DNA of 64,000 nt from Poseidonocella pacifica (GCF_900111875.1 NZ_FOJU01000005.1:248001-312000), one strand, 5' to 3'; shown: positions 52,205 through 60,884, numbered from the stretch's first letter. Numbers and translations: made by a program. The notes: a model not told the origin generated them from the sequence alone.

Positions 52205-53437
52205 TGGAATTTTCCACCTTTGATTGGACGAAGGAGGAAGACCCATGAAGCGGAAGCGTTTCACAGAGTTGGAATGGGACCGTGGCCCCAGCGGGGCCGC
52301 GTAAGCCCATGTAAACGAGATCATCGGCGTGCTGAAGGAGAGCGAGGCTGGCGCGAAGACGGACGACATCTGTCGGCGTCACGGCTTAAGCTCAGCGACG
52401 TTCTATAGCTGGCGCAAGAAGTACGGCGGTATGGAAGCTGGCGATGCCAAGCGTCTGAGAGCCTTGGAAGCGGAAAACGCCAAGCTGAAGCGGATCGTCG
52501 CGGACCAGATGCTCGACATGTCCGCGATGAAGGATCTGCTGCAAAAACATTGGTAAGCCCATGGCGAAGCGACGAGCTGTGGGCTTTCTGATGGCCGAGC
52601 GTGGGTTCAGCGAGCGGCGCGCCTGCCGGATCGTTGACCTGGCGCGGTCGGTGCAGCAATACCGACCGCAGCCGAAAGGCGACGAGGCCGCAATCAAACG
52701 CATGAAGGAGCTGGCCTCTGACAACCGGCGCTATGGCTATCTGCGCCTGCACGCGATGCTGCGTCGGGAAGGTCTCGTCGTGAACCACAAGCGTACGTAC
52801 CGGCTTTACACCGAGCATGGCTTGCAGGTTCGCACCAAGAAGCGCCGTAAGCTGCCCAGGCGGGATCGCGTCGCGCCTCAGGTGCCCGACAAGCCTATGC
52901 AAAGATGGTCATTGGACTTTGTCAGCGACCAGTTGGCTGACTGCCGCCGGTTTCGTGTGTTAAACATCGTGGACGATCACAGCCGGTTCTGTCCCGGCCA
53001 GATCGTCGATGTGTCGATCCCCGGGGCTCGCGTTGCTCGGTTCCTCGATGACCTGGCTTTGCGCGTTGGGCTGCCCGAAGAGATCATCCTCGACAACGGG
53101 CCCGAGGGCACCAGCAAGGCGATGTTCGACTGGTCCGAGCGGACCGGCGTGTGCCTGCGGTTTATCGAGCCAGGCAAGCCGGTGCAGAACGCCTTCGTGG
53201 AGAGTTTCAGCGGCAAGTTCCGGGACGAGTGCCTGAACTTGCATTGGTTCCGATCACTACGCCATGCGCGCGAGGAAATCGAACGATGGCGCAGCCACTA
53301 CAACACCAAGCGCCCACATTCGGCGCTCGGATACCTATCCCCTATGGAGTCCCTGATGAAAACCACCGCGCCAGCGCTTGAGACTCTTGCGGTCTCGACG
53401 CTGCTGCTCAACACTCAAACCCAACCGGAAGATTCCA
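52205..53437 (+). mobile_element. IS3-family insertion sequence
   Basis: About 1233 bases. Inverted ends TGGAATTTTCC (52205-52215) and GGAAGATTCCA (53427-53437) match at 10 of 11 positions. It contains orfA (disrupted) and orfB (intact). It landed in or beside the IS5 remnant. The absence of matching IS5 sequence on the right side points to a later deletion. Confidence 0.78.
52245..52556 (+). pseudogene. IS3 orfA (HTH protein) disrupted by a 48-base insertion
   Basis: The start MKRKRFTE and the body EIIGVLKESEAGAKTDDICRRHGLSSATFYSWRKKYGG are normally contiguous in this IS group. Here 48 extra bases (about 52269-52316) sit between them in the same frame but with a TAA. The insert contains the perfect stem GGCCCC-AGC-GGGGCC. 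A GTG at 52329 might allow a shortened product. The 3' end has an A5 run near 52542, a possible frameshift site into orfB. Confidence 0.75.
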
Positions 53438-53454
53438 GATCAAACCGGTCCTAA
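52561..53454 (+). CDS. IS3-family transposase OrfB
   Basis: 297 residues. HTH_21-like N terminus ([23 protein letters not shown]) and rve DDE domain: Asp in [10 protein letters not shown], Asp in [14 protein letters not shown], Glu in [17 protein letters not shown], and terminal [20 protein letters not shown]. Complete and probably active if OrfA or an OrfAB fusion can be made. Runs through the right inverted repeat, as in related elements. Confidence 0.9.
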   Translation: MAKRRAVGFLMAERGFSERRACRIVDLARSVQQYRPQPKGDEAAIKRMKELASDNRRYGYLRLHAMLRREGLVVNHKRTYRLYTEHGLQVRTKKRRKLPRRDRVAPQVPDKPMQRWSLDFVSDQLADCRRFRVLNIVDDHSRFCPGQIVDVSIPGARVARFLDDLALRVGLPEEIILDNGPEGTSKAMFDWSERTGVCLRFIEPGKPVQNAFVESFSGKFRDECLNLHWFRSLRHAREEIERWRSHYNTKRPHSALGYLSPMESLMKTTAPALETLAVSTLLLNTQTQPEDSRSNRS

Positions 53455-53574
53455 CCGCGGGGGAAGGTCACACGCACTTAGGCATTCCTTTCCAGCGGCG
53501 GCCCAGACCCTCAGAACCAAGGCGTGCCGATGCGGTGTATTCTTTTGATGGCTATGGCGTTTAGGTCTCAGTCT

Positions 53575-54795
53575 TCAGATGACCCTTAGCAGAAATTGAA
53601 AGCACGGCGTCGGTTGCTGAAGAGCGCGTTCCAGTCGGGAGAATAGATGTCCGTCAAATGCCTCTAGCAGCGTTGAAGACTTTGAATGCTTGTGCAAAAC
53701 GGTGGCTGCTTGCGCGACCCGGAACAATTCCTGCGGGTCCAGAATTTGCAGGCAAGCGCCGTGCTCACGTGCAAAGTTCAGCAAGAAGCTTCCGCCAAAT
53801 TCATCGCTATGTTCCAATAACGTGAGGTCTGGAACGAGCACGATCGCGTGGGCCGGTTTGGTGCGTTCTACCTGAACGAGCTCGCCGTTTTTCCGCGTGA
53901 CAGAATGGCCTTCGCGTATGGCCGCAAGCCCACCGGCCAGTTGCCGGACGGCCTTTCGCAGATGACCCTCCACGTCCTTAGTAAGCTTGTCTCGAGGGGG
54001 GACGCGTTTCCGCGCAAAGATGGAAGTGGATTTCGACTCAACTAGAACCGCACCGTGCTCGTGCGGAAGCAAGAGATCGCAGAGCTCTCGTCTACCGTTT
54101 TCCAGATCGATCTGTGGGCTATGGACGACGCCACCAGTTGGTTTGAGCTGATCTGTTAGCCAGACGGCCAGCTGCTCTTGTTGCCCCCCCTCATCGGTCT
54201 CAGCAAACGAGATCAAACTCGGTTCAACGGAATTGGTATAGTAAATCTCATTTCCCGGCGTCCAGTCGCCTAGGAAGTGCAACTGCATGAGTGCAGCAGT
54301 TGGGCCGGGGTCGTTGGTTTCCATGCCGACCATGATAGGCCTCACCTCATCTCGTGGCAGATCGGTGTCACGAGAGCAGGCCCGGATACCGCTCTGCGCC
54401 CAATTCGATAACTGTTCAGGATCAATCGATAGTTTGACCTGAAACCAAGCGGTGGAAATTACTGCTTCATTGAATAGAAAAACTTCGAGTATTTCGTCCG
54501 GTTGTGTGAGCGCTGAAAGCGTATCCAGCTCGTCTTGTTCCGCCACAGCAGACCATACGAGCATTGGATGGGCAGGATCGTCATAAATACGGACACCATA
54601 GACGAGGTGACTTTCCCAAGTGGGTGCGATGAATAAGTCGAAGCGTCTGCTCGTGAGTAGATACTTCTGGCTCAAACTCGGTACTTTGATCAGGAGCGTT
54701 GGCTCAAGCCCGCCTTCGCCGTGCGCCAGCGTCAGTCGAACGAGTGAAGGCCGAGAATGAAATTCGCGCCTATTATCTTCCGACAGCAGATGCAT
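53575..54795 (-). CDS. Candidate PD-(D/E)xK nuclease-like cargo protein
   Basis: 406 residues, no signal peptide or membrane span. The N-terminal 210 residues have no recognised domain. Residues 231-300 look like a restriction-endonuclease fold: LENGRRELCD240-LLLPHEHGAVLV-E253-S-K255, followed by a helix KAVRQLAGGLAAI typical of nuclease-like and NERD-type proteins. I infer DNA cleavage or a related role. Divergent from the gene at 55025 across 229 bases; both lie in the island, so a paired defence or conflict function is possible but unproven. Confidence 0.6.
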   Translation of the reverse strand: MHLLSEDNRREFHSRPSLVRLTLAHGEGGLEPTLLIKVPSLSQKYLLTSRRFDLFIAPTWESHLVYGVRIYDDPAHPMLVWSAVAEQDELDTLSALTQPDEILEVFLFNEAVISTAWFQVKLSIDPEQLSNWAQSGIRACSRDTDLPRDEVRPIMVGMETNDPGPTAALMQLHFLGDWTPGNEIYYTNSVEPSLISFAETDEGGQQEQLAVWLTDQLKPTGGVVHSPQIDLENGRRELCDLLLPHEHGAVLVESKSTSIFARKRVPPRDKLTKDVEGHLRKAVRQLAGGLAAIREGHSVTRKNGELVQVERTKPAHAIVLVPDLTLLEHSDEFGGSFLLNFAREHGACLQILDPQELFRVAQAATVLHKHSKSSTLLEAFDGHLFSRLERALQQPTPCFQFLLRVI

Positions 54796-55024
54796 GCGCT
54801 GAGCTCCAGTGACAAGGGCTCTAGTTGAAACTCGTTTTTGGAGGCTGGCAACCCTGCATTGACAGCCGCACAGAGCGCGGCGATGATCATGCGGCCGACA
54901 TATGATCGGTTTATCTAGGCATGCCCGCTAAGGCCGTTACCGGCAGCGGGACATTTCTGTCGCCGCAAGGCGCTAGCAGAAGGCCGGGTCGGGCTACTTC
55001 GAGAGCATCGATCCCCATATTGAA
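54796..55024. promoter_or_regulatory. Divergent intergenic region between two cargo genes
   Basis: 229 bases; must hold the promoters of both cargo genes if they are expressed. GCCCGCTAAGGCCGTTACCGGCAGCGGG (about 54927-54954) contains an imperfect inverted repeat (CCCGCT / AGCGGG). No gene seen. Confidence 0.35.
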
Positions 55025-56437
55025 ATGTTATTGACGGTCTATTTTCCGTTCACAGATTTTCGCTCGCTCCGATACCCGGATCATTCCCGAGTACCGCGCC
55101 CAAGCTTGCCTCTCTCGCATGCAGACTATGGATCCCATCTTCGTGGCATTGGTGTTGTCCAAGGGAGAAAGAGGGCGGGGCTCGACGGTTGGGCAGGCGA
55201 AGAGGTGCTCGCAGTTGGCCTATCTTCATTCCGACTGAGCTTGCCACCAATGGATCGACATGGGCTTGGCCGCGTTCGGCTTGTTCGCAAAGCATGCTAT
55301 TTCGACGGATTGCTGAATGGCAGGTTCGAAGTACTGATTTCGACGGAGAACGATCCCAAGACCTATGCCGCAGCTGAGCGTTTCGTCGGCGACATGCTCT
55401 CGGCGACACTGCACGTTCGGGACGGCAGCGGAGAAACATTCTATTCTGGTGCACTTGTCCGGGGAACGCGGGCGGTCCCGTTGATTTGGTCGCGCGCTCT
55501 AACTCTACACGGTTCCGAGTTGCACAGTGACGCCGTGATGGCACGTAGGTGTCTTTGCGTGATCGAAAGCGATAGTCCGATTAAGTCGGCCAGGACCGCG
55601 ACTTTGCCATTTAAGGGGCCAGGTGACGATTGGGCGAGCGATTTCAACGTCTACGTGCAGGTAGATCGGGTTACCGCGGTAAATCAGAGCGTTGAGCTCT
55701 GCACTTTCACTACCCATGCGACAACTTGGAACCAAGGACGATACTCCGCATCATGGAGCGCGACACGCTATTTGCGAACATATACCTTCAGAATGCTGCA
55801 GGATATCGAGGCAATGTCCCAGCTGCTCCTTCATGAAGACATCGACTTGGAAGACGATCGGGTCCAGTTGATCTTCAACGCCTACACGCGGCATGTCCTG
55901 AGGTCCCATCTCAAACTCTCACAGAAATCTGCCGAGTATCTCGTTGAAATGGGGTATGCTGCCTTTGAGAGTTTGCACCCGGGAGAACTGGAAACGCTAC
56001 GTGTTCGCATCGTCACGTCATCCGTTCGGCCGCAAGTTGCAAAGAAATTGCTCAATATGTTGGACGAAGTTCGCAACGCGAAGACCATCGTAAACGTCGA
56101 AAGGCAGGAGATAATCATGGGCGACAAATTCGAAGGCAATACAATCTCGGGTACTGGCAACGTCATTGGCTGCGGAAATGTTGTTTCCGTCCATCAGCAA
56201 GGAAAAGAGTTGGCTGTGTCTCTCGCCGCCGTGGCAAAATTGATGCGGGAGAAGACTGAGTACGATGACGCGGAAACTCAGGCCACACTCGCTGAAACTG
56301 CGGCGGAGAAGCTCAAAGACGGTGATGAGAAAACGGCGACAACTTTGCTCGGAACGATGGCAAGTTGGTCGCTGGATCTCATCAAGACCGCTGGCACCGC
56401 GGCCCTCACTGCTTTTGTCAAGGCTAAGTTCGGCTGA
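55025..56437 (+). CDS. Cargo protein of unknown function with Gly-Asn motif C-terminal domain
   Basis: 470 residues, soluble N-terminal part with no known domain (364 residues). The last 106 residues start MGDKFEGNTISGTGNVIGCGN, a Gly-Asn repeat motif. They continue through a charged helix and end in a mildly hydrophobic tail (LIKTAGTAALTAFVKAKFG). The start has a weak ribosome site, and upstream starts are not excluded. An internal start (56117) may give a separate short form. Motifs of this kind occur at the start of small proteins in bacterial conflict systems (from memory; not checked). Confidence 0.6.
   Translation: MLLTVYFPFTDFRSLRYPDHSRVPRPSLPLSHADYGSHLRGIGVVQGRKRAGLDGWAGEEVLAVGLSSFRLSLPPMDRHGLGRVRLVRKACYFDGLLNGRFEVLISTENDPKTYAAAERFVGDMLSATLHVRDGSGETFYSGALVRGTRAVPLIWSRALTLHGSELHSDAVMARRCLCVIESDSPIKSARTATLPFKGPGDDWASDFNVYVQVDRVTAVNQSVELCTFTTHATTWNQGRYSASWSATRYLRTYTFRMLQDIEAMSQLLLHEDIDLEDDRVQLIFNAYTRHVLRSHLKLSQKSAEYLVEMGYAAFESLHPGELETLRVRIVTSSVRPQVAKKLLNMLDEVRNAKTIVNVERQEIIMGDKFEGNTISGTGNVIGCGNVVSVHQQGKELAVSLAAVAKLMREKTEYDDAETQATLAETAAEKLKDGDEKTATTLLGTMASWSLDLIKTAGTAALTAFVKAKFG
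56106..56437 (+). promoter_or_regulatory. Internal ribosome site and probable second start (106-residue form)
   Basis: AGGAG at 56106-56110 lies six bases before an in-frame ATG at 56117, a better site than the one before the annotated start at 55025. The product would be the 106-residue domain starting MGDKFEGNTISG. It may be made as a separate subunit. Confidence 0.5.
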
Positions 56438-56495
56438 TACGCGAATAACTGATTTAGATCTTTCATGCCATCACTAGAACCTGAACTGGTTCAAG

Positions 56496-57296
56496 TCAGT
56501 CATTAGGCTCTGGTTCGTTTGCGTGATTGATGGTCTTGTCTGTGAACTCATCGGCGGCCTTGATCACGACACAGTCGGGGGCAGTGATCAGATCGGCTTC
56601 TTTCAGAAACCGATAAGCGGATGATTCAGATATGAAATACCGCTTCTCGTCAGTATATTTGACCGCCGACTCCCGTGTCGTGAGGGCTTCATGTTCCAGC
56701 GCGAACTCGATCAGTTCATCCCGCCTGGCCTGCGGAATACGGTTCCAGACCGACTTTGGCCAGGACGAGATTTCTGTCAGGGCATCAAAGCCAACCTCGA
56801 CGTAGCGATCATACCAGCGGTAGAATGTGGGGCGCGGAACACCCAGCATGTCCAGGGTCTGCTTGGTGGACAGGGGCGATGCCTCGACAGTGTGAATGAT
56901 CTCCAGCTTCTCGGTTGCGGGATATCTCATTCCTCGAACTCCCCAGCCCCTGCCATGCTTTTTTTGAGCAATCGGTTTTCGAGGGTAAGGTCTGCGACGC
57001 ATTCCTTCAGGGCCACGGTCTCTGAACGAAAATCCTTCACCCCGGGCGATGTCTCCTGACGCGCCGCGTCGCCCGACAGTCAACGCTTGCCCGCTTCCAG
57101 GAATTCCTTCGACCAATTGTAATACAGGCTCTCGGAAATCCCCTCGCGGCGGCGCCGCGATGCTCTCCTCGCCACGCAGGCCCGCCAGAACAATGCGGAT
57201 TTTCTCCTCAGCCGAATAGGTCTGACGGGTCTTGCGGCGGATGTTCTTGACCGGCTTGACAGCTGAGGCTTTCGACGTTCCGGATTTCTTGTCCAT
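56496..57296 (-). pseudogene. Degenerate IS3-family transposase remnant
   Basis: Two similarity blocks remain: an OrfA start (MDKKSGTSKASAVKP, TYSAEEKIRIVLAGLRGEES) and an OrfB start at 56930 (MRYPATEKLEIIHTVEASPL, LDMLGVPRPTFYRWYDRYVE, YRFLKEADLITAPDCVVIKA). Between them the frame is shifted. After INHANEPEPND the DDE domain is missing. So both genes are broken and the element cannot move by itself. Confidence 0.78.
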
Positions 57297-57576
57297 CTTC
57301 ACTCCATGAAGGTTACGATGAACCGGTAATTCTCCGTTGTTCAAATCCTCAAATCTGTCCCAAAGGTGCTGACGTCAGACACTCTGAGGGGGGCTTTTTT
57401 CTCCAAATTGTGACGCGCAAAAACTTAGGTATCAGCACCGGTCAACCGCAGAAGCATGAGATTTTGGGATACCCCCCCGGGGGGGGGGGGGGGCAGGGGA
57501 GGGCCACTGATGCTTTCCCCGAACGCGAGAGGGTCAGAGCGACATGCTCATGGCAATTCATCCCGTTTGTTGACCT
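57297..57576. other. Spacer with C7G14 homopolymer run
   Basis: 280 bases without a supported gene. Seven C (57473-57479) are followed directly by fourteen G (57480-57493). This can fold on itself and is prone to slippage; it may also be a read or assembly artefact. The part near 57300-57400 is probably the end of the degenerate IS3 copy. Confidence 0.5.
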
Positions 57577-58227
57577 CTAGGATGCCTTGCGGATTGCCTG
57601 CTCAAAGAATGCGTTGTAGCGAGCTATGTGCTCTGGGCCTTCCTTCGGGTATCTTTCCGGCAAGTGGTAGCCATTGCGACTTCTCAGCAATTCAAGAACC
57701 TCAGAGCATTTGAAGTCTATGTAGGCTTCGATCCAATTCCGCCAGCGCTGGATCACCTCTACCTCGTTGTCCGAGACAAAGATGCATTTGGTAGGGCTAC
57801 CAGTCTGGCCACTTTTTTCTTGGTTATTCTCTAGGTTCTTATAGGGAGCGACATTTCTGTCATGTTCGAACGACTTTGCTGTCACCTTTTTCAGATTAGT
57901 CGTGTCGTCCTTACTGTCGTGTTCGCCCGCGTGAGGGTACCGCAACAGGATCACCCTGCGACGCCCAAGCGTTTTCATGGTTGTGATCCAACCCTGCTGC
58001 TTCAGCGAGAGTACGTGGCGTTGGATTGTGCGCACATCCACCGCTAGCGCTTGAGCAAGCGTCTTGTTTGATGGCCAGCAAGCGCCGTCATGCTTGCGGG
58101 CATACTGGTCGCAAAGAAAGCACGCGAGACACTTGGCACCGGGCGTCAGGTGCTGACTATGATGAACTTTCTTCTTCCAGACAAAGCGTTCTGTCCTCCA
58201 GTCGATTTGCACTTGGTCGAGCATCAC
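57577..58227 (-). CDS. HTH-domain protein of the island (replication/regulation type)
   Basis: 216 residues. N-terminal half includes a winged-helix-like motif HDGACWPSNKTLAQALAVDVRTIQRHVLSLKQQGWI, as in plasmid or phage replication-module helix-turn-helix proteins that begin with a LTPGAKCLACFL-D segment. The C terminus is charged with no known domain. Its start overlaps the stop of the AlpA-like gene by four bases, so both form one unit. Likely controls island maintenance (inference). Confidence 0.72.
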   Translation of the reverse strand: MMLDQVQIDWRTERFVWKKKVHHSQHLTPGAKCLACFLCDQYARKHDGACWPSNKTLAQALAVDVRTIQRHVLSLKQQGWITTMKTLGRRRVILLRYPHAGEHDSKDDTTNLKKVTAKSFEHDRNVAPYKNLENNQEKSGQTGSPTKCIFVSDNEVEVIQRWRNWIEAYIDFKCSEVLELLRSRNGYHLPERYPKEGPEHIARYNAFFEQAIRKAS

Positions 58228-58421
58228 TGCACCTCCGTGGAAACGCAGTTGGCATCAATCCAGGCCTCGACGTCTTTCGCCCGGTAGCGCACGAGGCGGC
58301 CGATCCGAACAAAGCTGGGACCATCGCCGCGCAATGCGGCCGTTTCCAGAAAGCGCCGCCCGATCCCGTAAACATCCGCGACTTCTGTTCTGCTCATCAG
58401 GCGCTTGTGGTCGTCCGTCAT
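58224..58421 (-). CDS. AlpA/excisionase-like DNA-binding protein
   Basis: 65 residues. MerR-like HTH: LMSRTEVADVYGIGRRFLETAALRGDGPSFVRIGRLVRYRAKDVEAWIDA. This is the typical AlpA/phage excisionase pattern (R-x-G-R-x-V-R-Y, W-I). Encoded near the integrase, it probably directs excision or controls integrase expression. Confidence 0.87.
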   Translation of the reverse strand: MTDDHKRLMSRTEVADVYGIGRRFLETAALRGDGPSFVRIGRLVRYRAKDVEAWIDANCVSTEVQ

Positions 58422-58587
58422 CGCGCTCTCCTTCTTCTTACGCCATTCAACTGCACCGAATGTCGTCCAAGAACGGGCTTTTTTCTTTGGAGAAAAACTG
58501 GAGAGATCTGGAGAATAACCACAGCTTTATCAGCCCGATAGACCTGAACCTTGCGCAGGGTTCTGTAATTGATACGCTTTTGATCAG
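58422..58587. promoter_or_regulatory. Intergenic region upstream of the AlpA-like gene
   Basis: 166 bases, fairly AT-rich, between the start of the AlpA-like gene and the end of the gene at 58588. Probably contains the promoter of the AlpA-HTH unit. No gene seen. Confidence 0.35.
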
Positions 58588-59646
58588 CTATCCGTTGCTT
58601 GGATACATTTCGCGGTAGCGTTTTCGCAATCGAGTCAGTGTCGATTCTTCCGTCCCTTCGCCGGCGACATCCTCACTACGACGCTCAACCAACTGTCGAG
58701 CGGCATCTCGGACCGACTTGGCCCACCCGTTTGCCATAAGCTCGTGCATTTCTTCGATGGCTGGCAGATCGGCTTCTTTGAATCCGGTACCTTTAGGTCT
58801 GCCGCCTGAGCGCCCCGCTCGTTTGCGTGCCTCCTTTTTCTCGTCGAGACAGAACTCCGGAATGTCGCTCGTCGGCAGGAAGACCAGAGCTTCAGGATCG
58901 AAGGCCAGAGGTCTCGGCGGAAAGATCAGCTGATCGAGTTCGTCGTCATGATATCCAAACCCTCTCGCATAGCTCGCGCGCGGAATACGGTAGTTGCTTA
59001 GCTGATCAAATCCTTTGCCCGGAAGCAGCAAAACCTGATTGTTTGTCGAGGTTGTGCGGAATGCCAGCCACATCCCGGCTCTGTGGGTCTCTTCGATCTG
59101 ACGGAAATAGATTTCGACGGCTCTTCGCCGAGCCGCATGATATGGCCTCAAAACGGCGTTGATGAAGTCGTCTGTCAGCAGTTCACGATCTGGAATGGGC
59201 AAATCCGGTATCAGGAGAGCCCCCCGCTTTCGTGCAGTTTCACAGCTGGCGGATTGATCATATGTCGGACCGAGTGCAACTGAGTCCACCTGTTTGCTCG
59301 CGAAACGATACAGCTCCAGACAGACATCGCTGTGGGACGCATTCAGTCCGGCGATGATGTGGTCATTGTCAACTTGCCGGCAGAAAGCACTGAGCCCGGA
59401 TATCCAGTTGAGTGGTTGTCCTTTGAGTTCCCAGACAAGAACGCCATCTGGGGCCAATGCCTTCAACAGCTTTGCCACCTTGGCAGGGTCCAGCCGGGGC
59501 GCAGTCAGCGTCTGCTTGTCATACTCTGCAAGAATGCTCTTGTACGCACCCCCGAAGGGAGCTCTTTGATCTTCAGCGACCCCCAAATCTGCCCAAAGCT
59601 GCCGGAACACGTCGTTGGGTTCCGCGCTCTCGTTTTCGTCACTCAC
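58588..59646 (-). CDS. Integrase-linked protein of unknown function
   Basis: 352 residues from a GTG that overlaps the integrase stop by eight bases, so the two are co-translated. No known catalytic motif. The C terminus is basic and has a HTH-like region (RSGGRPKGTGFKEADLPAIEEMHELMANGWAKSVRDAARQLVERR), suggesting DNA binding. Co-expression with the integrase suggests a role in integration, its control, or stable keeping of the island. Confidence 0.65.
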   Translation of the reverse strand: MSDENESAEPNDVFRQLWADLGVAEDQRAPFGGAYKSILAEYDKQTLTAPRLDPAKVAKLLKALAPDGVLVWELKGQPLNWISGLSAFCRQVDNDHIIAGLNASHSDVCLELYRFASKQVDSVALGPTYDQSASCETARKRGALLIPDLPIPDRELLTDDFINAVLRPYHAARRRAVEIYFRQIEETHRAGMWLAFRTTSTNNQVLLLPGKGFDQLSNYRIPRASYARGFGYHDDELDQLIFPPRPLAFDPEALVFLPTSDIPEFCLDEKKEARKRAGRSGGRPKGTGFKEADLPAIEEMHELMANGWAKSVRDAARQLVERRSEDVAGEGTEESTLTRLRKRYREMYPSNG

Positions 59647-60730
59647 CGTTTCCCACCTTGCCTAGTCGCGCGCTCAACTCATCGCACACAGTTTGCATCG
59701 CAGGCCTCAGGGCATCCAGAGAAGGTTTTGCGTAGCGTTGCCCGGTGATCGACAGCGGCGTGTGATTGAGGAGACGGCCGACAATTTCTTCTAGCAGACC
59801 TGCCTCAATGGCGACCGTGGCATAGGTTCGACGATGCGCATGCGGCGGCCATGCCATCCGCTCTGGTGACGTCAGGTAGCCTGACGGGCTCTTCGGAGAT
59901 GGAAAGACCCACTGACGGCTCAGCCCCCGCATTGGCGCCAAGATTTCGTGATGGACCTGCACAATCGGGAGATCAAAGCTCCGCCCGTTCTTGGTCATCG
60001 GAAGATGGATATGGTCCTCGTGAACGTCGGACCATTCCAGGGCGAAAGCTTCGGACTTCCGCAAACCGGTGAAGAGGATGAACTCGTAGAAGACTTGGTG
60101 AATGGGATTAAAGATACCGTCCACCTCCCGTTTCCAGGCGGCAAAGTCTTCGATGATCCGCCCGTCTGGCTTTTCGTCAAACCACTCAATGGCCACGGTC
60201 GGGCTTTCGGGAAGGTCGTAGGTTCGGCGCGCGTGGTTCCAGACCGACCGAAAGTACTTCAGCGTGTGGTTTGCTGCCGAGGGTACTTTTGCCATGGACC
60301 GGTGACGCGCTGCAACCATGGATTTCGATATCTCGTCCAATGGAAGGCCCATCCAGTCCTTCAGATGCCTGTCGAATTGCTGTCGTAGACCTATTCGATG
60401 GGCGTCTGACCGAAGCTAGGGTCTAGCCAGGTAGGACACCATGGCGTTTGCTAGGGTAGGGGCCCCGATCTGGATCGTCTTCCCCGAGCCACGCCCCCAT
60501 TCAACTGCCAGACCGAGTGCGGTCTGACGTGCCGCTTGAGCGGAGATGATGGGGAACCACCTTATGAGCTCGCGACGCGTATAGCCGCCCACATCCTTCT
60601 GGAAGTACCAAGTCTTGGAGCGCTTCCCGACGAAGAGGACGAAGCCTTTGATCTCCGGGTCCCAGAACTTTTGGGTGCCGTTTTTTGCAGGTGGAAGTTT
60701 GCGTGCGAAGGTCTCAGTGAGCTTTGGCAT
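59639..60730 (-). pseudogene. int: Tyrosine recombinase (integrase) interrupted by an in-frame amber codon
   Basis: Reading from ATG at 60730: arm-binding/N-terminal region (KLTETFARKLPPAKNGTQKFWDPEIKGFVLFVG), then TAG at 60416-60418. The same frame then continues without break (LRSDAHRIGLRQQFDRHLKDW) into the core-binding and catalytic domains. Catalytic residues: Arg in TGLRKSEAFALEW, HxxR in HAHRRTYAT, His in LLNHTPLS, Tyr in TGQRYAKPS. One base change could create the stop. It is next to the right island junction, in the usual place. Read-through or internal initiation could still give product. Confidence 0.88.
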
Positions 60731-60846
60731 TTTGTCGGGAACGGCATGATAAATCACGGAACTCAGCGTGGCTGCATGCGAGTAAGAATTGATTGAAATG
60801 AAAAACTTAGCAAGAGTGCGATACGTGATGACACTCAGAACACTTC

Positions 60847-60884
60847 CTTGGAAGGCTGAGGTCTTACCATTACACAACGCCCGC
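60847..60884 (-). other. 5' half of tRNA-Gly(UCC): right attachment junction of the island
   Basis: 38 bases identical to 46314-46351, the 5' half (acceptor strand, D arm, part of the anticodon arm). It begins with the core CTTGGAAGGCT (60847-60857) shared with the left junction. Its leader (60885 onward) differs from that of the intact copy. This is the remainder of the original chromosomal gene. Confidence 0.87.

Larger units (their letters stand above)
46177..60857. mobile_element. Integrated island (about 14.7 kb) at tRNA-Gly(UCC)
   Basis: Bounded by the 11-base core CTTGGAAGGCT at 46177-46187 and 60847-60857, which is the anticodon-loop region of tRNA-Gly. It contains an integrase next to the right end, an AlpA-like factor, a HTH protein, an intact tRNA-Gly copy next to the left end, several IS elements, and cargo of lower GC content than the chromosome. 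The integrase carries a stop codon, so the island may now be fixed. Confidence 0.82.

Noticed and set aside
53455-53574. Right-hand remainder of the IS5 remnant after the IS3 insertion
   Set aside because: The 120 bases do not continue the IS5 transposase in any frame I could read, so a simple insertion into IS5 is not supported.
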